Shown here piece by piece: positions 1 through 4,801 of a stretch of 5,077 nucleotides of DNA; position 1 is the stretch's first letter, and each line of letters starts with the position of its first letter. The notes beneath the pieces were generated by a model, which worked only from the letters and a program-made list of their open reading frames with translations, was not told the origin of the DNA and ran no database searches. Where the stretch lies: the NCBI GenBank assembly GCA_026389655.1, contig JAPLHL010000427.1, forward strand, positions 1-5,077, read 5' to 3'. The stretch is from Chloroflexota bacterium (GTDB lineage Bacteria > Chloroflexota > Dehalococcoidia > GIF9 > UBA5629). The position numbers were made by a program, and so were the translations under genes.

Positions 1-484
1 CCGTCCAATCTGTGAAAGTCCTTATCGGGATAGAATTCTTGAGCAGCGTCCCAGGCCTGGTAGTGGAAAATCGGCTACTGCCTCCTTTCTGGTGACAGGT
101 CCTCAATAGTCTATCTATGGTCGATGGGCTAAGCGCTCTCAAGTCAGTCTCTACCACAGGATTGATCATGTGACTGCCACTCCTCTTCAAGACATTCAAA
201 AGCTCAGGCAAAAAGGGGTGCAAACGCTTGCTGCATAAGTGGTCAGTTATTTCCCACAGATACTTCAATTCGCTGGCAACCGTAGATTTGTATTTTTTCG
301 GACGGCCACGTTTTTCGATTCTCTTACCGGGATTAGGTCTATTCAACGCCCTAATAGCTGATTTGCGATGATAACCCGTTACCCTGACAAACTCATCCAG
401 GACTTTTTTCTTATCCGCTTTTGTTGCCCTGAGATATCTTCCTTTCACAGCTAGTAAGTATTCCAGTATGCTGCCTCGTGTCAT
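1..484 (-). CDS. DDE (integrase-core) transposase, N-terminal 161 residues, partial
   Basis: This transposase catalyses cut or copy transposition of the element it lies in. The reading frame is open from the ATG at 484 to the left edge of the window with no stop. The start is preceded by a strong GGAGG Shine-Dalgarno (494-490) with a 5-nt spacer. The N-terminus (MTRGSILEYL) leads into a helix-turn-helix-like segment at about residues 24-47 (VLDEFVRVTGYHRKSAIRAL). A basic GRPKKY hook-like motif follows at 60-65, then a second helical DNA-binding region at about 67-128 containing CSKRLHPFLPELL and LSPSTIDRLL. The visible part ends with IPIRTFTDW (152-160). From my knowledge of such proteins this lies just before the first catalytic Asp of the rve-type core, so the catalytic triad is off-window. 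The family resembles IS481/ISNCY-like integrase-type transposases; exact IS family is not assigned. No frameshift is seen, so the visible part looks intact. Confidence 0.85.
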   Translation of the reverse strand, partial: MTRGSILEYLLAVKGRYLRATKADKKKVLDEFVRVTGYHRKSAIRALNRPNPGKRIEKRGRPKKYKSTVASELKYLWEITDHLCSKRLHPFLPELLNVLKRSGSHMINPVVETDLRALSPSTIDRLLRTCHQKGGSSRFSTTRPGTLLKNSIPIRTFTDWT

Positions 485-498
485 GTGTTCCTCCGTTG

Positions 499-540
499 GG
501 TAACACTACTTTTGAGGCAACGATACTACTTTCGGTAACA
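499..540 (-). repeat. Insertion-sequence terminus with three GGYAAC motifs
   Basis: GGTAAC (499-504), GGCAAC (516-521) and GGTAAC (534-539) recur every 17-18 bp. The last two are each preceded by ACTACTTT (505-512 and 525-532), giving two imperfect direct repeats of 15-17 bp. The spacing is close to 1.7 helical turns, as expected for several transposase-binding sites in an element end. The outermost copy abuts the proposed boundary. That these are transposase-binding sites is inference; the repeats themselves are directly visible. Confidence 0.6.
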
Positions 541-564
541 ATTATTATGACGCAATGCGTGGTC

Positions 565-593
565 TTGATATACTGAAAAACCCCGTATATAAT
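565..593 (+). promoter_or_regulatory. Sigma70-type promoter for the zinc-ribbon gene
   Basis: TTGATA (565-570) and a perfect TATAAT (588-593) are separated by 17 bp. This predicts a start near 600-601 and a leader of about 23 nt before the ATG at 624. The promoter lies wholly outside the insertion sequence, whose end is 24 bp upstream of the -35 box. A small inverted repeat (ACGCA-A-TGCGT, 550-560) lies just upstream of the -35 box. Confidence 0.75.
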
Positions 594-623
594 TCAAGAA
601 AGTAATTGTCAGGCGGTGAGAAA

Positions 624-992
624 ATGCAGCAGATGGCAACATGTACGAATTGTGGTTCCCAGAATGCTGCCAACCAGCAGTTCTGCGTATCATGTGGAGC
701 GCACCTGGGAGGCACAGCACGGCCGGTGTCCCATGTGCCAATCATTACTGGTGTTGCTGCTTCCACTCCCATGATGGGAAGCGTGGTAACCCAACAGCCA
801 TTATTTACAGCGTCTTTACCGGCGGCTCCCCGGCAAACATCGCAGGTCGATGTCAAGCCTACTTGGGGACTGGCCTGGGGACTTTTCTGGAGGATGCTCT
901 GCCTGATGCTATTCATGGGGGGGCTGATCTTTCTAATATACATGCTGGCCAGAATGGCAATGGGCTATAGCTCTGTATTTGGCGTTTTATAA
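624..992 (+). CDS. Small zinc-ribbon protein with C-terminal membrane segment
   Basis: This is a hypothetical 122-residue protein. The N-terminus is a zinc ribbon with CTNC (residues 7-10) and CVSC (21-24), four cysteines able to bind one Zn. The motif is of the kind annotated as zinc-ribbon (zinc_ribbon_2/DZR-like) domain. A low-complexity linker rich in Pro, Thr, Ala and Ser follows (about 30-80). A hydrophobic stretch at about 88-110 (MLCLMLFMGGLIFLIYML) looks like one transmembrane helix. The ATG at 624 is chosen over the in-frame TTG at 606 because AGGCGGTGA (611-619) is a good Shine-Dalgarno 4-5 nt before it, and the 606 start would place that signal inside the gene. The gene is monocistronic, flanked by its own promoter and a strong terminator. 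Zinc-ribbon proteins with a single helix are common in Gram-positive-like bacteria and mostly uncharacterised; no function is claimed. Confidence 0.8.
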   Translation: MQQMATCTNCGSQNAANQQFCVSCGAHLGGTARPVSHVPIITGVAASTPMMGSVVTQQPLFTASLPAAPRQTSQVDVKPTWGLAWGLFWRMLCLMLFMGGLIFLIYMLARMAMGYSSVFGVL

Positions 993-1021
993 GTTTCAAT
1001 CTATAATTTCAAAGTTTATCC

Positions 1022-1052
1022 GAGTGCTGCCTGAAGGCAGCACTCTATTTAT
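1022..1052 (+). terminator. Rho-independent-type terminator after the zinc-ribbon gene
   Basis: A perfect 10-bp stem, GAGTGCTGCC (1022-1031) with GGCAGCACTC (1036-1045), closes a TGAA loop. It is followed by an imperfect T-rich tail (TATTTAT). It lies 30 bp after the stop codon and 50 bp before the cyclophilin start, so it separates the two genes. The tail is interrupted by A residues, so termination may be less than complete. Confidence 0.8.
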
Positions 1053-1081
1053 AACAATTTGATTGTGGTAAATTCGAATAA

Positions 1082-1099
1082 GAAAGGAAGATATCTCAG
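1082..1099 (+). repeat. 18-nt exact inverted match to the transposase gene (429-446)
   Basis: The sequence GAAAGGAAGATATCTCAG just before the cyclophilin start, which includes its Shine-Dalgarno AGGAAG, is identical to the coding strand of the transposase gene at 446-429 (codons for part of VKGRYLRA). Neighbouring bases on both sides differ. It may be chance. Confidence 0.5.
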
Positions 1100-1102
1100 A
1101 AA

Positions 1103-1798
1103 ATGCCAAAATCTCGAAAAAATAATGCTAAGAACAAGAATAAGGGAAAGAACCGGAAAAAAATGCTGAACGAAAATACCAGTTGGTATAGAAATAAAAT
1201 AATACTTATAGTGGCAGCGGTAGTTATAGTATTAGGAATAATTTTAACTTTAGGCCTGACGAAGGTAATACCAATGCCGTCGCTAGGCCCTACAGGAGTA
1301 TCTGAAATGCAATCACAAGAACCCAAGAGCTATAAATCGCCGGTACCGATGATAATCGATGTGAACAAGAAGTACACCGCAACCATTAAAACGGCCAAAG
1401 GTGACCTGGTCCTTGAGTTGTACCCAAAGGATGCCCCGGTCACCGTAAATAGCTTTGTCAGCCTGGCAAAGAAAGGTTTCTATAACGGTTTAACATTCCA
1501 TCGCATCATCCCTGGCTTTATGGCGCAGGGTGGAGATCCGACGGGCACAGGATCAGGCGGACCGGGTTATAAATTCCAGGACGAGTTCAGCCAGCGTACG
1601 CATGTAACAGGAGCACTGTCGATGGCCAACTCGGGTGCCAACACTAACGGCAGCCAGTTTTTTATCTGCTACGCTCCGCAGCCGCACCTGAATGGTAAAC
1701 ATACTGTATTTGGCCAGTTGACCCAGGGCATGGATGTGTTAACCAAGCTGGTCAATGGCGACAAGATGACTGAAGTGGTCATTACTGAGAGTAATTAA
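1103..1798 (+). CDS. Membrane-anchored cyclophilin-type peptidyl-prolyl cis-trans isomerase
   Basis: This protein isomerises peptidyl-proline bonds and probably assists folding of exported proteins. Residues 1-30 are very rich in Lys, Arg and Asn, and residues 33-52 form one hydrophobic helix. By the positive-inside rule the catalytic domain (about 88-231) would lie outside the cytoplasmic membrane, after a linker at 53-87. Cyclophilin hallmarks are [14 protein letters not shown] (132-145), with R134 matching the catalytic Arg55 of human CypA, then F139, M140 and Q142. [16 protein letters not shown] (173-188) supplies the N102, Q111 and F113 equivalents, and LNGKH-TVFG (196-204) supplies the His126 equivalent. 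The Trp121 position is His195, common in bacterial cyclophilins and linked to weak cyclosporin binding. AGGAAG (1085-1090) lies 12 nt before the ATG, a rather long spacer; a clear promoter was not found between 1053 and 1080. The gene converges on the minus-strand block, with 8 nt between stop codons and no visible terminator. Confidence 0.93.
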   Translation: MPKSRKNNAKNKNKGKNRKKMLNENTSWYRNKIILIVAAVVIVLGIILTLGLTKVIPMPSLGPTGVSEMQSQEPKSYKSPVPMIIDVNKKYTATIKTAKGDLVLELYPKDAPVTVNSFVSLAKKGFYNGLTFHRIIPGFMAQGGDPTGTGSGGPGYKFQDEFSQRTHVTGALSMANSGANTNGSQFFICYAPQPHLNGKHTVFGQLTQGMDVLTKLVNGDKMTEVVITESN

Positions 1799-1806
1799 GT
1801 TCAAAG

Positions 1807-2208
1807 TCAGATGATGCCCCAGTCCCGGTAACCCTGCTGTATGACGGCCAGGTATTCAGGTGCTGGCCTGCCATCCTCTTCCTGTCTGGCCTTGATGAAT
1901 GTCACGGCTTCGATGGCCTCTCCTGAGTCCGTAAAGACGATTACATTGTGGTGTTTGTAATTAACCGGGCATTCTTCCGACTTGTCCAACTTCCTCAGGC
2001 AGGATTCGGTAATCTCGTAGATGGCGCCAATGACCTTATCGCCTTTGGATCCCCTGATACTGGCTTCGGCTCCTTTGCGCACCCTGGAGAAACCGGAAAA
2101 TACGATCTTGTAATTGGGCAAAGTGGCCACGATTTTGGGTTTAGCATCCGGGCACATCTCTGCCATGCGCTTGCGGCTCAGATTGGAAGCATAGGCAAAA
2201 TAATTCAT
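1807..2208 (-). CDS. Gamma-glutamylcyclotransferase-like (GGCT/AIG2 superfamily) protein
   Basis: This 133-residue protein has the compact GGCT fold signature. The substrate-binding loop YASNL is at residues 6-10, directly after the first strand (MNYFA). LDKSEEC (74-80) aligns with LDEQEGV of human GGCT, so E78 corresponds to the general acid/base Glu98. The C-terminus PAPEYLAVIQQGYRDWGI (115-132) matches the usual PSPEYL...G..E.G ending. The family turns gamma-glutamyl amino acids or amines into 5-oxoproline plus the free amine; the substrate here is unknown. The usual Gly after the catalytic Glu is Glu79. The ATG at 2208 is supported by homology; only a weak AGG precedes it. It lies 78 bp downstream of the methyltransferase in the same direction, with no terminator seen in the gap, so read-through from the R-M genes is possible though the functions look unrelated. 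Confidence 0.85.
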   Translation of the reverse strand: MNYFAYASNLSRKRMAEMCPDAKPKIVATLPNYKIVFSGFSRVRKGAEASIRGSKGDKVIGAIYEITESCLRKLDKSEECPVNYKHHNVIVFTDSGEAIEAVTFIKARQEEDGRPAPEYLAVIQQGYRDWGII

Positions 2209-2286
2209 CCGAAACCTGTTTTCTAACTATTGGAAGCTTTCACAACAATTTAGTTTGCACATTCAATTCGAAAAAGATAAGACCAT

Positions 2287-2958
2287 CTATTTGCCATCGC
2301 ATAACATGTTAGCAGGTAACGTCGTCTCTTTTTGACTGTGATTTGCGTATGTGGGCCAATTGGGTACATAGTCTTTTACCTCATTCCCCCATTGTTGCCA
2401 TTTGTCCCTTTCACCCCTAGCAAAAAGTTCAAGGTAAGGTCCGGGACTACAAGACTCGATAACTTCGTAGAACTCATCAGGTTTGCGGCTGTGCTCTCTC
2501 TTTCTGGATAAAATTATATTTGGCTGTGTGCGACCACGTGTTAAGGTACGAGCATTTTTTCCCCTAATGCCAAACAACACTAATTCAGTAACATTACGAA
2601 AATAGAAACCGACTCCTCTTCTATCTGGCCCACCATCCTTCCGGATCTTATACCATATGAAATTTGTTTTATATGTGAAACCCCATCGCCTCATAACATC
2701 CAGACCTTCGGCCACTAGTGCATTAGGGACCCACAAGTAAAGATGCGCAGTCTGATTTACGATCTGAGGAACCGGCAACTCCATGATATATTGAATTTTC
2801 ATTGTGGGGTAGCGCGAAAGGCGCTTATGTTCTGGAGCCATTTTCCCAGTTCTATTAGAGAACTGCCAAGGAGGGTCAGCCAATACTGTTGAAAACTTTT
2901 TATTACCCACAAATTCAAGCAACTCTCTGCCTGGCGAACTAGACGTTGCAATAATCAT
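2287..2958 (-). CDS. MT-A70-family DNA adenine-N6 methyltransferase of the R-M module
   Basis: This protein probably methylates adenine in the site cut by the adjacent endonuclease, using S-adenosylmethionine. It has 223 residues. The catalytic motif DPPW is at 28-31 (VLADPPWQF). GKMAPEHKRLSRYPTM follows at 38-53 and HLYLWVPNALVAEGLDVM at 72-89. The segment GVGFYFRNVTELVLFGIRG (115-133) is typical of the bacterial MT-A70 branch. SPGPYLELFARGERDKWQQWG (171-191) carries the SAM-binding end of the fold. The order (DPPW first, cofactor motif last) is permuted as in the beta-class and MT-A70 group, to which M.MunI belongs. Residues 207-223 look like a non-conserved tail. The ATG at 2958 is 2 nt beyond the endonuclease stop, with GAGGGA (2969-2964) as Shine-Dalgarno, so translation is coupled. 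Adenine (not cytosine) as target rests on the DPPW motif and family. Confidence 0.9.
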   Translation of the reverse strand: MIIATSSSPGRELLEFVGNKKFSTVLADPPWQFSNRTGKMAPEHKRLSRYPTMKIQYIMELPVPQIVNQTAHLYLWVPNALVAEGLDVMRRWGFTYKTNFIWYKIRKDGGPDRRGVGFYFRNVTELVLFGIRGKNARTLTRGRTQPNIILSRKREHSRKPDEFYEVIESCSPGPYLELFARGERDKWQQWGNEVKDYVPNWPTYANHSQKETTLPANMLCDGK

Positions 2959-2969
2959 AATTATCCCTC
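2959..2969 (-). promoter_or_regulatory. Ribosome binding site coupling methyltransferase to endonuclease
   Basis: GAGGGA (2969-2964) lies inside the last codons of the endonuclease gene. Its TAA stop follows directly (2963-2961), and the methyltransferase ATG begins 2 nt later at 2958. The 5-nt spacer is ideal. Ribosomes finishing the endonuclease could restart on the methyltransferase, linking the dosage of the two proteins. Confidence 0.7.
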
Positions 2970-3581
2970 AATGAGTTTAGGTGTTATCCCGAATACCAAG
3001 ATAGGACATCCCCCGTTTCTACCAGCTTCCAATCGTGGTATTAATTTGCCCATGTGAGTAGTGGAAGCCCCGTATTTATCTTTGATGTCACGTTTAACGC
3101 CATATGCATCAATGAATGATCCTAGTTCGACAAACCATGGATCCAATTCATTACTGCGTGTAATTAAAATACCAACGCTGATTTTATTATACTCGAAGAA
3201 TGTGCGAAAAGCGTATAGATCTCTATCAAATGTTTGGTCTTTGCTATTCCATTCAATATCCAGTGCTACTCGGCCCTTTAAATAGTCAATCTTGTGGGTA
3301 TCATGGCTGATAATCTCATCGTCATTGACAATCAGTTTGGCGTTTAACTGACTCTCTTTCCATGTTGGCCGCAACAAAGCGGAAAACTTCTTGGGGATTT
3401 CACTTTCGTTGCCGCCTGGTCGTAGAATATCATTCTTTGTCAATCGAAATTGGCGAAGGGCGTTACATATCTCTTTAAATTCGGGTGCAAAATCCGTGGC
3501 CAAGATAGCAGCAGCATGTCGATAATCGTGAATCTCATAGAGACCCTGTAAATCAGTGGGTATGTGTTTTATCAAAGGCAT
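2961..3581 (-). CDS. BglII/BstYI-like type II restriction endonuclease
   Basis: This is the DNA-cleaving partner of the adjacent adenine methyltransferase. It has 206 residues. The N-terminal part (YEIHDYRHAAAILATDF, 15-31) fits the BglII-family start. The active-site region IDYLKGRVALDIEWNSKDQ (98-116) aligns with BstYI TDFVKDRVAIEVQFGK. The spacing of D99, D108 and E110 equals that of BglII Asp84, Glu93 and Gln95 (9 then 2 residues). The acidic pair is thus D-x-E instead of E-x-Q. DRDLYAFRTFFEYNKISVGILITRS (119-143) matches the following helix and strand, and YGASTTHMGKLIPRLEAG (170-187) plus GCPILVFGITP (191-201) the C-terminal part. The ATG at 3581 has only a weak A/G-rich stretch upstream, and no clear promoter was found. 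The gene comes first in the operon, with no controller protein gene visible. The DNA site is not predictable from sequence; a GATC-centred site is only a family-based guess. Confidence 0.85.
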   Translation of the reverse strand: MPLIKHIPTDLQGLYEIHDYRHAAAILATDFAPEFKEICNALRQFRLTKNDILRPGGNESEIPKKFSALLRPTWKESQLNAKLIVNDDEIISHDTHKIDYLKGRVALDIEWNSKDQTFDRDLYAFRTFFEYNKISVGILITRSNELDPWFVELGSFIDAYGVKRDIKDKYGASTTHMGKLIPRLEAGRNGGCPILVFGITPKLIEG

Positions 3582-3669
3582 AACTTTTCTATTTTATCAC
3601 TGGTTGATTTAAGGTTATCATATTTTTAATGAGATCTCCATGCCGTGCCATGGCTGCAAATTATCTTTA
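3582..3669. other. Intergenic region between divergent endonuclease and phosphoesterase genes
   Basis: This stretch should hold the leftward promoter of the R-M operon, but I find no convincing -35/-10 pair on the minus strand. It contains two 8-bp palindromes, GAGATCTC (3631-3638, with an AGATCT core) and GCCATGGC (3647-3654). Both could be protein-binding or methylation sites, though short palindromes arise by chance. Confidence 0.4.
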
Positions 3670-3678
3670 TGATATAAT
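3670..3678 (+). promoter_or_regulatory. Extended -10 promoter of the phosphoesterase gene
   Basis: TG (3670-3671), one base, then a perfect TATAAT (3673-3678) make an extended -10 element, which can work without a -35 box; none is recognisable at the proper distance. The expected transcription start, 7-9 nt downstream, falls at 3686-3688, at or next to the GTG start codon. Confidence 0.65.
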
Positions 3679-3687
3679 CCATTTTCC

Positions 3688-4419
3688 GTGAAGTACCTTA
3701 TTATCGCTGATATCCACAGCAACCTGGAGGCCTTGCAGGCTGTACTTGAGGACGCCCAGAACTATGGTGGTTTTGGTAATGTGTGGTGCATGGGTGACGT
3801 CGTAGGCTATGGCCCGGACCCATCTGCCTGCATAAAACTTCTAAAGCAGCTTGACCCACTTTGTGTGTCCGGTAACCATGACCTGGCTGCTGTCGGCAAG
3901 ATCGATATAGCCGATTTTAACTCGGATGCTGCCAGGGCCAACCGCTGGACATCCGGTCAGCTTAGTGATGAAGACAGGGAATTCTTATTGATGCTGCCTG
4001 AAGTAATTGTTGAGGATGATTTCACTATTGTTCACGGAAGCCCCAGGATGCCGGCCTGGGAGTACATAGCATATAGCTTTACTGCGGCCGACAACTTCAA
4101 ATATTTAACTACGAGGTATTGTCTGGTCGGGCACACGCATGTCCCCTGTGTCTTCGAAGAGGAAGAAGGAATGGCTAATGAAGGTTATATGAGTCACGGA
4201 GATATGCTGGCGCTGGGCGATAAGAGGTTGATTATTAACCCGGGAGGAGTGGGCCAACCAAGGGACCGCGACCAGCGGGCCAGCTATGCTATTTACGATT
4301 CCGACGAACATAATATATTTAACTATCGTGTGCCGTACGATATTGCCGTTACACAGGACAAGATGGAGCAGGCGGGCCTGCCGCAATTCTTAATTAGCCG
4401 GCTGGCGTCAGGCATATAA
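3688..4419 (+). CDS. Calcineurin-like metallophosphoesterase (YfcE/MJ0936-type)
   Basis: This is a cytosolic two-metal phosphoesterase of 243 residues; the substrate is unknown (family members hydrolyse phosphodiesters or phosphomonoesters). All metal-binding motifs are present in order: DIH (D8, H10), GDVVGYGP (36-43, D37), GNHD (62-65, N63 and H64), VHGSP (115-119, H116) and GHTH (148-151). NPGGVGQPRD (184-193) follows, a hallmark of this bacterial/archaeal branch (Metallophos_2), and the last 40 residues are a variable tail. The GTG at 3688 is chosen because MKYLIIADIHSNLEALQAV is exactly where family proteins begin. There is no Shine-Dalgarno upstream, and the promoter -10 box ends 9 nt before the codon, which suggests a leaderless mRNA. 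The stop is followed within 3 nt by the SRP RNA promoter, so the gene is compactly packed against ffs. Confidence 0.92.
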   Translation: MKYLIIADIHSNLEALQAVLEDAQNYGGFGNVWCMGDVVGYGPDPSACIKLLKQLDPLCVSGNHDLAAVGKIDIADFNSDAARANRWTSGQLSDEDREFLLMLPEVIVEDDFTIVHGSPRMPAWEYIAYSFTAADNFKYLTTRYCLVGHTHVPCVFEEEEGMANEGYMSHGDMLALGDKRLIINPGGVGQPRDRDQRASYAIYDSDEHNIFNYRVPYDIAVTQDKMEQAGLPQFLISRLASGI

Positions 4420-4421
4420 TC

Positions 4422-4450
4422 TTGATAAACCTCAGTTTAAATAGTAGTAT
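4422..4450 (+). promoter_or_regulatory. Promoter of the SRP RNA gene
   Basis: TTGATA (4422-4427) and TAGTAT (4445-4450) are 17 bp apart. A 7-nt gap leads to G4458, the first base of the closing helix of the SRP RNA. The agreement between promoter geometry and the RNA end predicted from folding supports both. Confidence 0.75.
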
Positions 4451-4457
4451 TTCAATT

Positions 4458-4726
4458 GGGTCGTGCTAGGCGGGGAACCAGCGGTGCCCTGTACCCGAGA
4501 TCCGCTATAGCGGGGCTGAATCCGATCTCGAGGTTTTGTTTTTCAGAACTGCAACGGTTAAGCGGTGTTGAAGGTTGGGTCTTGCGCGGCGGAGGTCTAT
4601 GAATCCCGTCAGGTCCGGAAGGAAGCAGCGGTAAATAGTAAGCTCCGGGTGACGCAGGGATACCTGGCCGGAGCTGGCTGGCAGACGTAAGCTGAAGAGC
4701 TCTATCGACAGACCGGTGCACGGCCC
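4458..4726 (+). ncRNA. ffs: Signal recognition particle RNA, long bacterial type (with Alu domain)
   Basis: This RNA is the scaffold of the signal recognition particle and binds Ffh for co-translational membrane targeting. The domain IV core GTCAGGTCCGGAAGGAAGCA and following GC (4608-4629) is the universal bacterial signature, with a GGAA tetraloop at 4617-4620. The 5' part (CGTGCTAGGCGGGGAACCAG, then CGGTGCCCTGTACC) matches the Alu domain of Bacillus subtilis scRNA nearly base for base, as do GTGTTGAAGGTTGGGTCTTG and the 3' segment ATCGACAGACCGGTGCACGG. The ends are set by a 9-bp closing helix, GGGTCGTGC (4458-4466) with GCACGGCCC (4718-4726), giving about 269 nt, the usual length of long-form SRP RNA. 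No T-tract or terminator hairpin directly follows, so the 3' end is probably made by processing or by read-through towards rsmA. Confidence 0.95.
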
Positions 4727-4801
4727 ATGTGATTAATATAAGTGCCACACAAAGAAAAAACATTACATGATAATAATCGCCGGCGGTTACAGGGTGTGTG
4801 A
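4727..4801 (+). other. Spacer between SRP RNA and rsmA
   Basis: This A/T-rich 75-bp spacer has no convincing terminator. The only GC-rich palindrome is CGCCGGCG (4778-4785), without a T-run. The purine-rich AGGGTG (4791-4796) serves as a weak Shine-Dalgarno 5 nt before the TTG at 4802. A TGA in the rsmA frame at 4799-4801 directly precedes that TTG. Confidence 0.5.

Larger units (their letters stand above)
1..540 (-). mobile_element. Insertion sequence, one end (truncated by window edge)
   Basis: This is the transposase-proximal end of an insertion sequence whose other end lies outside the window. It contains the 5' part of a DDE transposase gene reading leftward and a short non-coding terminus (485-540). 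The outer boundary is placed at 540 because the outward-facing sequence starts TGTTACC, a TG start typical of DDE/integrase-type elements, and because the repeated motifs stop there. The target duplication cannot be checked since the far end is missing. The boundary is an inference. The presence of an element is well supported by the transposase. Confidence 0.75.

Noticed and set aside
606..623. Upstream in-frame TTG as start of the zinc-ribbon gene
   Set aside because: The Shine-Dalgarno at 611-619 would fall inside the gene; the ATG at 624 is correctly spaced from it.
545..943. Open frame of 132 codons on the minus strand
   Set aside because: It is antisense to the zinc-ribbon gene and its promoter, and its translation shows no domain, whereas the plus strand has a promoter, Shine-Dalgarno, Cys motifs and terminator.
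1948..2226. Plus-strand open frame of 92 codons
   Set aside because: It is a shadow of the gamma-glutamylcyclotransferase-like gene, which has clear family motifs on the minus strand.
2209..2286. Possible terminator or promoter between methyltransferase and cyclotransferase-like gene
   Set aside because: Only a short AAGCTT-centred palindrome is present and no good -35/-10 pair or T-tract was found.
3061..3285. Plus-strand open frame of 74 codons as a possible controller protein
   Set aside because: It overlaps the endonuclease gene antisense and its translation shows no helix-turn-helix.
4105..4386. Minus-strand open frame of 93 codons
   Set aside because: It is antisense to the metal-binding C-terminal half of the phosphoesterase and has no recognisable features.
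4452..4763. Open frame of 103 codons on the minus strand
   Set aside because: It lies entirely antisense to the SRP RNA and its translation has no recognisable domain; the RNA explains the conservation.
4778..4785. CGCCGGCG palindrome as SRP RNA terminator
   Set aside because: The stem is at most 4 bp with no loop and no T-run follows.
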